Shown piece after piece: positions 1 through 5,557 of a stretch of 6,709 nucleotides of DNA (its first letter is position 1; each line of letters starts with the position of its first letter). The position numbers were made by a program, and so were the translations under genes. The notes beneath the pieces are model-generated. The model was not told the DNA's origin and ran no database searches. It saw nothing but the letters and a program-made list of their open reading frames with translations. This DNA is from Brucellaceae bacterium (GTDB lineage: Bacteria; Pseudomonadota; Alphaproteobacteria; Rhizobiales; Rhizobiaceae), in NCBI GenBank assembly GCA_031253705.1, contig JAIRVW010000199.1, forward strand, positions 1-6,709. The letters are read 5' to 3'.

Positions 1-28
1 GACCCAAAGCGCAAAGGCTGCGGCATGA
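1..28 (+). CDS. 3' end of an upstream ORF (probable ABC importer subunit), partial
   Basis: Reading frame 2 runs open from the window edge and ends in TGA at 26-28, giving the C-terminal residues TQSAKAAA. The TGA overlaps the ATG of the next gene in an ATGA arrangement, the usual sign of translational coupling inside an operon. The residues seen are too few to identify a family. From the usual gene order of polyamine-type importers (binding protein, ATPase, permease, permease) the ATP-binding subunit is the likeliest identity, but this is inference only. Confidence 0.5.
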
Positions 29-1218
29 GCGAATTACAACGACAACGGCTGAAATCTTTCGCGCTTGTGGCACCACTGGCTTTGTTCCTGCTGGTGTTTT
101 TCATCATTCCGCTGGTGACAATGATGAAGGAGGCCGTCTCCGATCCTGTCGCCGCCAAAGCACTGCCACTGACCGCTCATGCGGTTAAAGACTGGAGTGT
201 CGAAACACCGCCGACGCCGGAAATGAAAGCAGCATTGGCGGAGGATATCCGCAATAATAATGATGCGCAGCTTTTTGGTGATCTGGTGCGCCGTCTCAAC
301 AGTGCACAACCCGGTTTCCGCACTTTGATGAGCAAAACCCGCACCCAGTTGGAAAAACTCACTGAGCCGGTTGATTACACGCAGGTTGATCTCACCGCCA
401 TCGACAAAAAATGGGGCGAACAGCCTTACTGGCAGGCCATTGCCACAGCGGCTTCAACCACGTTGACAGACCGTAATCTGCTGGCAGCAGTGGATATGGA
501 ACGCGATATTTCCGGTGAAATCCGCTCTCTGCCATCCGATGCCTCAGCCAATGTCACCATTATGGTGCGCACCTTCGTGACTGCTCTCAGCGTTACCATT
601 GCCTGTATCCTGATCGGCATTCCTTTTGCGATGGTTGCCGCCTCTGTAGAAGGCTGGAAACGTCAGTTGCTGCTCGGCGCGGTGCTGCTGCCGCTCTGGA
701 CATCGCTGCTGGTGCGTACCGCCGCATGGTTTATCCTGTTGCAGGATCAGGGTCTGATTAACAATGCCCTGATCGCCATCGGCATTGCCAGTGAACCGCT
801 GGCGCTGATCTTCAACCGCACCGGCGTGGTGATTGCCATGACCCATGTGCTGCTGCCCTTCATGGTGCTGCCGGTGTTCAGTGTGCTGATCGGTATTCCG
901 AAGAACCTGATGCCAGCCGCCGCCTCGCTCGGCGCACATCCGCTGCGTTCATTCTTTCATGTGCTATTGCCATTGATTATGCGCGGTGTGGTTTCCGGCT
1001 CACTGCTCGTCTTCATGACCGCACTTGGTTATTACATCACCCCTGCTCTCATCGGCGGCGCGAAAGATCAGCTGATCAGCTCAGTCATCGCCTTCTACGC
1101 CATGGGTGCTGCAAACTGGGGCATGGCCGGTGCACTCGGCATGGTACTGCTGATTGCAACCATTCTGCTCTATACGGTCTATATGCGTCTCTCGACCGAG
1201 AAGGAGGTACGTTCATGA
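25..1218 (+). CDS. Polyamine-type ABC transporter permease (PotB-like), long periplasmic insert
   Basis: Inner-membrane permease of the binding-protein-dependent importer superfamily, spermidine/putrescine (PotB/PotH) type, 397 residues. Hydrophobic segments lie near residues 12-34, 180-206, 213-239, 266-291, 308-340 and 355-387. The cytoplasmic EAA loop, which docks with the ATPase, is at about 298-319 (AAASLGAHPL followed by HVLLPLI). PotB proteins are usually about 275-300 residues. The extra length here is a hydrophilic segment of about 145 residues between the first and second membrane helices, expected to face the periplasm. The start at 25 is chosen because ATG forms an ATGA overlap with the preceding frame and AAAGG lies 7 bases upstream; the frame is also open upstream to the window edge. 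The gene is coupled by a second ATGA overlap to the next permease, its expected heterodimer partner. The substrate cannot be fixed from sequence; putrescine, spermidine or another small cationic or organic solute is possible. Confidence 0.88.
   Translation: MSELQRQRLKSFALVAPLALFLLVFFIIPLVTMMKEAVSDPVAAKALPLTAHAVKDWSVETPPTPEMKAALAEDIRNNNDAQLFGDLVRRLNSAQPGFRTLMSKTRTQLEKLTEPVDYTQVDLTAIDKKWGEQPYWQAIATAASTTLTDRNLLAAVDMERDISGEIRSLPSDASANVTIMVRTFVTALSVTIACILIGIPFAMVAASVEGWKRQLLLGAVLLPLWTSLLVRTAAWFILLQDQGLINNALIAIGIASEPLALIFNRTGVVIAMTHVLLPFMVLPVFSVLIGIPKNLMPAAASLGAHPLRSFFHVLLPLIMRGVVSGSLLVFMTALGYYITPALIGGAKDQLISSVIAFYAMGAANWGMAGALGMVLLIATILLYTVYMRLSTEKEVRS
1201..1208 (+). promoter_or_regulatory. Strong Shine-Dalgarno for the second permease
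   Basis: AAGGAGGT lies inside the last codons of the upstream permease, 6 bases before the ATG at 1215. It is an almost full match to the 16S rRNA anti-SD sequence. It fixes the start of the second permease and, with the ATGA overlap, supports coupled, roughly equimolar production of the two permeases. Confidence 0.85.
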
Positions 1219-2006
1219 ACGGCTTCAAACTCCTCAAACTTCTGTTCGGCGCTGCGGTCGTTTTCTTCCTGCTGGCACCGCTGGTGGCAATTCTGCCGCT
1301 GGCCTTCACCAGCGGCGCCTTGCTCGGCTATCCGATGGACGGCTATTCCACACGCTGGTTTCAGGAGCTGGTGCAGGCTGAAGCATGGCGCAGATCGATC
1401 ATCAACAGCCTGATCATCTCCACCGGTACCACCGCACTGGCGACAGTGCTGGGCACCGTCGGTGCGCTGGGTCTGCGCGGCAATCAGTATTCCTTCGTGT
1501 TCAACTCGATCAAAACAGTGTTTCTGCTGCCGATGGTCGTACCTGCTGTAGTGCTGGGTGTGGGCATGCAGCTGATGTTTGCGAAATATAATCTGCTCAA
1601 TTCCTATACCGGCGTGATCATCGCCCATACGGTTGTTGCAGTGCCATTCGTGGTCATCAATGTGCTGGCCGTGTTGCAAAGTGTTGATCGCCGTGTGGAA
1701 CAGGCCGCCGCAAGCCTTGGCGCACCGCCCTATATTATCCTGCAAAAGGTAACCTTGCCGCTGGCAAAACCCGGCATTATTTCCGGTGCGGTTTTTGCTT
1801 TCGCAACCTCGCTGGATGAAGTGGTACTGACTCTGTTCGTGGCAGGGCCAAACCAGCGTACACTGGCACGACAGATGTTCTCGACTATCCGCGAGAATAT
1901 CAGTCCGGCCATTGCCGCCGCTGCTTTTGTCTTCATTGTCGGAACAATATTGATTGCATTGGTGATGATCCTGACACAGCGCAAGGCGGCAGCGCAGCCG
2001 CAATAA
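1215..2006 (+). CDS. Polyamine-type ABC transporter permease (PotC-like)
   Basis: Second inner-membrane permease of the same importer, 263 residues, the normal length for PotC/PotI. Hydrophobic segments are near residues 8-32, 62-87, 100-123, 131-155, 187-209 and 231-254. The EAA loop lies at about 162-182 (EQAAASLGAPPYIILQ followed by VTLPL). The downstream SFDE-like signature common in PotC proteins is seen as ATSLDEVVLTLF around 197-208. The start overlaps the stop of the preceding permease (ATGA at 1215-1218) and follows a near-perfect Shine-Dalgarno. It is the last gene of its operon: a strong terminator begins 22 bases after its TAA stop. The pair would form the heterodimeric channel; the binding protein and ATPase should lie upstream of the window. 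The exact substrate is not determinable. Confidence 0.9.
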   Translation: MNGFKLLKLLFGAAVVFFLLAPLVAILPLAFTSGALLGYPMDGYSTRWFQELVQAEAWRRSIINSLIISTGTTALATVLGTVGALGLRGNQYSFVFNSIKTVFLLPMVVPAVVLGVGMQLMFAKYNLLNSYTGVIIAHTVVAVPFVVINVLAVLQSVDRRVEQAAASLGAPPYIILQKVTLPLAKPGIISGAVFAFATSLDEVVLTLFVAGPNQRTLARQMFSTIRENISPAIAAAAFVFIVGTILIALVMILTQRKAAAQPQ

Positions 2007-2028
2007 AACAAACAATTACAAACACATA

Positions 2029-2069
2029 AAAGCCGCCTTTGAATCAATTTCAGAGGCGGCTTTATTTTT
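2029..2069 (+). terminator. Rho-independent terminator of the polyamine-type importer operon
   Basis: A 15-bp stem pairs 2029-2043 with 2049-2063 (arms begin AAAGCCGCCT and end AGGCGGCTTT, with one G-U wobble) around a 5-base loop, followed on the + strand by a T-rich tail (ATTTTTGTCTTT). It begins 22 bases after the permease stop. On the - strand only a short TTTT tract follows, so it may also stop convergent sulfate-operon transcripts, but less efficiently. Confidence 0.92.
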
Positions 2070-2103
2070 GTCTTTGTTAGATCGCATTATCCAAAGTATC
2101 GAA

Positions 2104-2142
2104 GCGGGATAAGAAATCAGTCCAGTGAACTGATTTCCCCGC
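2104..2142. repeat. Palindromic hairpin in the convergent intergenic gap
   Basis: A 9-bp perfect stem (GAAATCAGT at 2113-2121 with ACTGATTTC at 2129-2137, 7-base loop) is extended by an outer 5-bp stem (GCGGG at 2104-2108 with CCCGC at 2138-2142), leaving a 4-base bulge on one side. Neither strand has a T tract after it, so it is not a standard intrinsic terminator. It lies about 30 bases beyond the cysW stop. It could protect the 3' end of the cys transcript or be a copy of a dispersed palindromic intergenic element; sequence alone does not decide. Confidence 0.6.
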
Positions 2143-2173
2143 GAAGGCGCTACACACTTTTGCTGGAAATGCT

Positions 2174-3028
2174 TTAATCGACTTGTTTACGCTCCAGCCA
2201 GACTTTCAGCACCAGTGTCAGCAGTGCCAGCACGGCCAGTGTTGAAGCCGCGGCAAATGCTCCCACAGTGTTCTGATCCTGAAACAACAGATCGACTTGC
2301 AAAGGCAGCGTATTGGTTTTGCCGCGAACAGCGCCGGAGACAATTGATGTTGCACCATACTCGCCCATCACCCGCGCATTACACAGCACAGCACCATAGA
2401 GCAGCGCCCATTTGATATTCGGCAATGTCACATAGAAGAAAGTCTGCAAACCGCTGGCACCAAGTGACAATGCCGCCTCTTCATCCTCGCCACCCTGCAT
2501 TTCCATCAGCGGGATCAGTTCGCGGGCAACAAAAGGGCTGGTGACAAACAGGCTGACCAGAAAAATCGCCGGAATAGTGAACATGATCTTGAGATCATAA
2601 CTCTCCAGCAAAGGCCCCAGCATCCCCTGCGCGCCATAAAGAAACAGATAGGCCGTACCGGCAATAATCGGAGATACCGAAAACGGAATTTCGATAAAGC
2701 TGATCAGCAAGCGCCGCCCCGGAAAGCGGAAGCGCGTCACCAGCCATGCCACACAGACACCAAAGGCCATATTGATTGGCACAACCACAATCGCCGTCAA
2801 CACTGTCAGCCACACCGCATGCATCGTATCCGGTCTGGTAATTTCTGCCCAGAACCGTCCTGCACCGCTGCCAAAGGCGGCAGAGAAGATCACGGCCATC
2901 GGAATGCCAAGCACGATCAGTGACAGCACAACTGCCAGCCCGATTAAAAAGCGCCGCCCCCAAAGCCTGCGTCGAAATTGCGGTGAAGTTTTTTCAGAAG
3001 CCAAAGCAGGAAAAGCCAAAATCGCCAT
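2174..3028 (-). CDS. cysW: Sulfate/thiosulfate ABC transporter permease CysW
   Basis: Inner-membrane permease pairing with CysU to import sulfate and thiosulfate delivered by CysP. The 284 residues from this start match CysW closely by recalled family sequence: the WLVTRFRFPGRRLL block, a PFSVSPIIAGTAYLF block, an FVTSPFVARELIPLM block, the EAA loop at about 183-205 (EEAALSLGASGL then VTLPNI), then NARVMGEYGATSIVSG and LPLQVDLLFQDQNTVGAF. E. coli CysW is about 291 residues, so the length is normal. The start at 3028 is preferred because GGAG (3042-3039) lies 10 bases upstream and the ATG begins one base after the cysU stop. An in-frame ATG at 3046 would add six residues and overlap cysU by 17 bases but has no visible ribosome binding site. 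It is the last gene of the operon here: no cysA follows, and the next gene downstream is convergent. Confidence 0.92.
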   Translation of the reverse strand: MAILAFPALASEKTSPQFRRRLWGRRFLIGLAVVLSLIVLGIPMAVIFSAAFGSGAGRFWAEITRPDTMHAVWLTVLTAIVVVPINMAFGVCVAWLVTRFRFPGRRLLISFIEIPFSVSPIIAGTAYLFLYGAQGMLGPLLESYDLKIMFTIPAIFLVSLFVTSPFVARELIPLMEMQGGEDEEAALSLGASGLQTFFYVTLPNIKWALLYGAVLCNARVMGEYGATSIVSGAVRGKTNTLPLQVDLLFQDQNTVGAFAAASTLAVLALLTLVLKVWLERKQVD

Positions 3029-3029
3029 A

Positions 3030-3872
3030 TCAGTTTCGCTCCGCATAGCGCAGCTGCCGTGCCTGCATCAGATTGGTTATCAGCAGCATGGCAAAAGCCA
3101 TCAGCAACATCACCATCGCCAGAGCCGCAGCAGCCGGATATTCATATTCATCCAGCCGCACAAAAACGAGCAACGAAGTCACTTCTGTTTTAAACGGCAG
3201 ATTAGCAGAGATGAAAACAATCGCGCCAAACTCCCCCAAGCCACGTGCAAAGGACAAGGCACTACCTGCCAGAAATGCAGGCAGGATCATCGGCCAGATT
3301 ACATGGACAAAGACCTGCAACGGATTGGCACCAAGCGTCTCCGCCGCTTCCTCCACATCATGATTCAGATCCTCAAGTACCGGCTGTACCGTGCGGATAA
3401 CAAAAGGAATACTGGTAAAGGCCATCGCGATTATAATACCCGCAGGGGTATAGGCCAGTTGCAGGCCAAGCGGTTCAGTATATTGCCCGATCCAGCCGTT
3501 CTTCGATAAAACGGTTACCAGCGCCAGACCGGCAACGGCGGTCGGCAGCGCAAAAGGCAAATCAACGGCAGCATCCAGCAAACGCTTGCCCGGAAACTCG
3601 TAGCGTACCAAAACCCATGCCATCAGCAGGCCAAACAGCGCATTAAACACAGTCGCGGCGGCAGAGGTAAGTATCGTCAGTTTGAATGTCGCCACCGCAC
3701 GCGGTGAACTGATAATCGCCCAGAAATCTGCGAAACCAAGACTTGCGGTTTTCATTACCAGAGCAAAAAGTGGCAGAGCCACAATCACCGTCAGATAAAG
3801 CAGCGTACAGCCCATCGTAATGCCAAAGCCCGGAATCACTGTTTTTCTGACTTTAAAGATTGGTCTTTTCAT
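3030..3872 (-). CDS. cysU: Sulfate/thiosulfate ABC transporter permease CysU (CysT)
   Basis: Inner-membrane permease of the sulfate/thiosulfate importer (CysU, also called CysT), 280 residues, the usual length. Family blocks are visible in order: VIPGFG near the N-terminus, FNALFGLLMAWVLVRYEFPG at about 76-95, DLPFALPTAVAGLAL at 104-118, AMAFTSIPFVIRTVQPVLEDL at about 149-169, the EAA loop at 174-196 (EEAAETLGANPLQVF then WPMI), and the strongly conserved ARGLGEFGAIVFIS at 209-222 with KTEVTSLLVFVRLDEY after it. About six membrane helices are apparent. No clear Shine-Dalgarno precedes the ATG at 3872, which may imply lower translation than cysP. Its stop is one base from the preferred cysW start, so the two permeases are probably coupled. 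It is separated from cysP by 78 bases that contain a terminator-like hairpin. Confidence 0.93.
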   Translation of the reverse strand: MKRPIFKVRKTVIPGFGITMGCTLLYLTVIVALPLFALVMKTASLGFADFWAIISSPRAVATFKLTILTSAAATVFNALFGLLMAWVLVRYEFPGKRLLDAAVDLPFALPTAVAGLALVTVLSKNGWIGQYTEPLGLQLAYTPAGIIIAMAFTSIPFVIRTVQPVLEDLNHDVEEAAETLGANPLQVFVHVIWPMILPAFLAGSALSFARGLGEFGAIVFISANLPFKTEVTSLLVFVRLDEYEYPAAAALAMVMLLMAFAMLLITNLMQARQLRYAERN

Positions 3873-3900
3873 AACCGGTCTGCTCTGTATGGGATACGGG

Positions 3901-3933
3901 AAAAACCGGCGCGTCTTTGAGGACGCACCGGCT
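3901..3933 (-). terminator. Intercistronic terminator-like hairpin between cysP and cysU
   Basis: Read on the - strand, GCCGGTGCGTC (3932-3922) pairs with GACGCGCCGGT (3915-3905) around a 6-base loop, followed by a run of five T (3905-3901). The stem has two positions that pair as G-U only in - strand RNA and would be mismatches in + strand RNA, so it is built to act in the cys transcript. It starts 18 bases after the cysP stop and ends about 29 bases before cysU. A partial terminator here would make cysP mRNA more abundant than the permease mRNA, as is common for periplasmic binding proteins. The efficiency is unknown. Confidence 0.75.
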
Positions 3934-3950
3934 GTAATTTTCAGGTCACG

Positions 3951-4961
3951 TTATTTGCCCGTGAATAGCTGATCGAGAATGCCGCCTTCAGCGAAATGTT
4001 CTTTGGTCACATTTGCCCAGCCGCCGAATTCATCTTCCACACGTACCAGTTTCACATCAGGGAAATTGGCTTTGTGTTTTTCAATGGTTGCAGCGTCGTG
4101 CACACGGTTGAAATTGCTGGCGAGAATTTCCTGCCCCTGTGGTGCATAGAGGAAATCAAGATAGGCCTGAGCGATTTTACGGGAGCCGCGCTTATCAACG
4201 ACCTTATCAACAATCGTCACCGGAAATTCAGACAGCAGGCTGATTGGCGGTACAACGACGTCATATTTGTCTTTGCCAAGCAATTTCTGCGTGCCCAGCA
4301 CTTCCGCTTCAAAGGTCACCAGTACATCGCCGATGCCGCGTTCGGTGAAAGTGGTCGTCGCACCACGGCCGCCGGTATCAAACACCGGAACATTCTTGAA
4401 CAGCTTGGTGATGAATTCACGAACCTTGGCATCGTCCTTGTTAAAGGCTTCACGCGCATAGGCAGTTGCTGCCAGATAGGTATAGCGTGCATTGCCGGAG
4501 GTTTTCGGATTAGGGAAAATCACCTGCACGTCTTCACGCACCAGATCATCCCAGTTTTTGATTTGTTTCGGATTACCTGCACGCACGAGAAAAGCCGGCA
4601 GAGAATAATAAGGGGAGGAATTGTTCGGCAGACGGCTCTGCCAGTCCGCAGGGATCAGATTACCCTTATCGTGCAGCACCTGCACATCCGTGACCTGATT
4701 AAAGGTCACGACATCGGCTTCCAGCCCCTCAAGAATGGAACGCGCCTGTTTGGAAGAACCGGCATGAGACTGATTAACAGTGATCGTTTCGCCGCTCTGC
4801 TCTTTCCACACCGGAATAAAGGCCGTGTTAATCTGCTCATAGAGCTCGCGGGCAATATCGTAGGAGACATTGAGGATTTCTTTCGGCTCCTCAGCCTGTG
4901 CCGCAGTCAATGATGTACCCAAACCGAGCACAAGCCCGGCTGCCAATAGAAGCTTTTTCAT
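3951..4961 (-). CDS. cysP: Periplasmic thiosulfate/sulfate-binding protein CysP
   Basis: Secreted substrate-binding protein that captures thiosulfate or sulfate and delivers it to CysU-CysW. From ATG at 4961 it has 336 residues, like E. coli CysP (about 338). A clear Sec signal peptide spans residues 1-23 (KK, a leucine-rich core, cleavage after AQA). Ligand-site and family blocks follow: NVSYD at 31-35, QSHAGSSKQA at 64-73, NPKTSGNARY at 151-160, DTGGRGATTTF at 195-205, and EFGGW at 311-315. The block at 83-120 (DVVTFNQVTDVQ, then LIPADWQSRLPNNSSPYYS) matches CysP and not Sbp, which has a different sequence there; this supports the symbol. A frame extension to 5042 is rejected because it would bury the signal peptide behind 27 basic residues. 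AGGCGG (4976-4971) is a weak ribosome binding site. First gene of the cysPUW operon. Confidence 0.95.
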   Translation of the reverse strand: MKKLLLAAGLVLGLGTSLTAAQAEEPKEILNVSYDIARELYEQINTAFIPVWKEQSGETITVNQSHAGSSKQARSILEGLEADVVTFNQVTDVQVLHDKGNLIPADWQSRLPNNSSPYYSLPAFLVRAGNPKQIKNWDDLVREDVQVIFPNPKTSGNARYTYLAATAYAREAFNKDDAKVREFITKLFKNVPVFDTGGRGATTTFTERGIGDVLVTFEAEVLGTQKLLGKDKYDVVVPPISLLSEFPVTIVDKVVDKRGSRKIAQAYLDFLYAPQGQEILASNFNRVHDAATIEKHKANFPDVKLVRVEDEFGGWANVTKEHFAEGGILDQLFTGK

Positions 4962-4981
4962 GAATCCCCGCCGCCTGTGTC

Positions 4982-4997
4982 TTTGCCATCTGGCAAA
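4982..4997 (-). promoter_or_regulatory. Small hairpin in the cysP leader
   Basis: TTTGCC and GGCAAA form a perfect 6-bp stem (4982-4987 with 4992-4997) with a 4-base loop, ending about 20 bases before the cysP ATG. A second weak stem (TGGAG 5002-5006 with CTCCA 5017-5021) lies upstream. They could influence leader stability or translation. I do not recognise a known riboswitch fold. Confidence 0.35.
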
Positions 4998-5022
4998 TGA
5001 ATGGAGTTGACTATGGCTCCAA

Positions 5023-5050
5023 AGATTAAGCAACGGCAGCATGAAATCAA
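5023..5050 (-). promoter_or_regulatory. Candidate cysP promoter
   Basis: On the - strand TTGATT (5050-5045) and TAATCT (5028-5023) are separated by 16 bases and resemble a degenerate sigma-70-type -35/-10 pair (4/6 and 3/6 to consensus). This would leave a leader of roughly 55 bases before cysP. A weak match like this would fit an activator-dependent promoter, and inverted repeats overlap and lie upstream of the -35 element. Prediction only. Confidence 0.3.
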
Positions 5051-5086
5051 TATTAAATCATTGATTTAAATAGATAATTTAATATT
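5045..5086. promoter_or_regulatory. Nested inverted repeats upstream of cysP (candidate regulator site)
   Basis: This very AT-rich stretch holds three overlapping dyads: AATCAA/TTGATT (5045-5050 with 5061-5066), TTAAATCA/TGATTTAA (5053-5060 with 5062-5069, one base between), and AATATTAAAT/ATTTAATATT (5049-5058 with 5077-5086, perfect 10-bp arms). The position, upstream of and overlapping the candidate -35 of cysP, suits binding of a LysR-type sulfur regulator of the CysB kind. The identity of the regulator is inference; the repeats are directly visible. Confidence 0.5.
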
Positions 5087-5210
5087 CAGACTAAAAACAG
5101 AAATCTATAACGGCAACAAAAACCAATGAGCAAGATTTTGCTAAGAAGAAGCCCTCCGGCGCAATACAGTTTCCGCAACTACAATCAAAAAACAGGTATT
5201 TCAGAAGATT

Positions 5211-5384
5211 TTACCAGATACCGCGATGGCGCCAGCATCCGAATTTCTCCGACTGGCGTGGTGCCAGACGATTATGACGGCGACGTTCCACATCCGCTTC
5301 GTCATGGGAAATTTCCTGCCAGAATTTTTGAAACGCCTGACTGCGCTGTTTAATCATTCCCTTCAGAGACTGAAAAAGAGGCAT
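5211..5384 (-). CDS. Small basic protein of unknown function (57 aa)
   Basis: I do not recognise the family. The 57-residue frame runs from ATG at 5384 to TAA at 5213-5211 and is preceded by AGGAG (5396-5392) with 7-base spacing, a good ribosome binding site. Upstream lie a TTGACA box and a perfect dyad, so it looks like a real, separately transcribed gene. The product is basic (12 Lys/Arg against 6 Asp/Glu). It has an amphipathic-looking N-terminal half (LFQSLKGMIKQ, then FQKFWQEI at 18-25), an acidic patch DEADVE at 28-33, an RRR cluster at 34-36, and an unusual C-terminus, FGCWRHRGIW, with one cysteine and two tryptophans. No signal peptide or membrane segment is visible, and it does not show the DUF1127 pattern. 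The codon usage does not look alien. A spurious ORF is possible but less likely. Confidence 0.65.
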   Translation of the reverse strand: MPLFQSLKGMIKQRSQAFQKFWQEISHDEADVERRRHNRLAPRQSEKFGCWRHRGIW

Positions 5385-5413
5385 GATGACACTCCTGTAT
5401 TCTCAGATGAACA

Positions 5414-5434
5414 AAATTAACATCTTGTTAATTT
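5414..5434. promoter_or_regulatory. Perfect dyad, candidate operator of the small gene
   Basis: AAATTAACA (5414-5422) and TGTTAATTT (5426-5434) form a perfect 9-bp inverted repeat with a 3-base centre. It sits about 30 bases upstream of the 57-residue gene's ATG, where the -10 element or transcript start would fall if TTGACA at 5458-5453 is the -35. That is a typical repressor position. There is no T tract after it on either strand, so it is not a terminator. Confidence 0.5.
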
Positions 5435-5452
5435 CCGCCAACCGGACGTGAA

Positions 5453-5458
5453 TGTCAA
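5453..5458 (-). promoter_or_regulatory. Candidate -35 box (TTGACA) for the small gene
   Basis: A consensus TTGACA on the - strand about 70 bases upstream of the ATG of the 57-residue gene. No convincing -10 hexamer is seen at 16-19 bases; the AT-rich stretch GAAATTAA at the edge of the dyad is the only candidate. Confidence 0.35.
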
Positions 5459-5510
5459 TAATCCCATTAAATTTATGTGATTTGATACAGAATTGATCGG
5501 CCGAAAACAG

Positions 5511-5545
5511 AAAAAGCCGCTGCATTACTGCAGCGGCTTTTCTCA
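5511..5545 (-). terminator. Rho-independent terminator of the FMN reductase gene
   Basis: A perfect 13-bp stem pairs 5512-5524 (AAAAGCCGCTGCA) with 5529-5541 (TGCAGCGGCTTTT) around a TTAC loop, giving a run of five T on the - strand. It begins 17 bases after the stop of the FMN reductase gene, separating it from the small gene downstream. The AT-flanked stem could also work in the + direction. Confidence 0.9.
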
Positions 5546-5557
5546 TGATCAGAATGC

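Noticed and set aside
1179..2015. Long - strand ORF of 278 residues opposite the PotC-like permease
   Set aside because: Its composition is rich in Cys, His and Gln with no family features, typical of the antisense of a membrane-protein gene.
3029..3046. Alternative cysW start at 3046 overlapping cysU by 17 bases
   Set aside because: No Shine-Dalgarno precedes it, whereas the ATG at 3028 has GGAG upstream and directly follows the cysU stop. It remains possible and adds only six residues.
3996..4913. Long + strand ORF of 305 residues opposite cysP
   Set aside because: It is the antisense shadow of a well-conserved CysP gene, with no ribosome binding site or recognisable domain.
4962..5022. 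SAM- or sulfur-responsive riboswitch in the cysP leader
   Set aside because: Only two small simple hairpins are present; no conserved pseudoknot or core of SAM-II or other known classes was recognised, and the space is short.
4962..5042. N-terminal extension of CysP to an upstream ATG at 5042
   Set aside because: It would add 27 arginine- and histidine-rich residues before a complete signal peptide; the ATG at 4961 gives the normal family length and a proper Sec signal.
5126..5420. Two + strand ORFs of 64-75 residues over the small-gene region
   Set aside because: Neither has a convincing ribosome binding site, and both lie opposite the better-supported 57-residue - strand gene.
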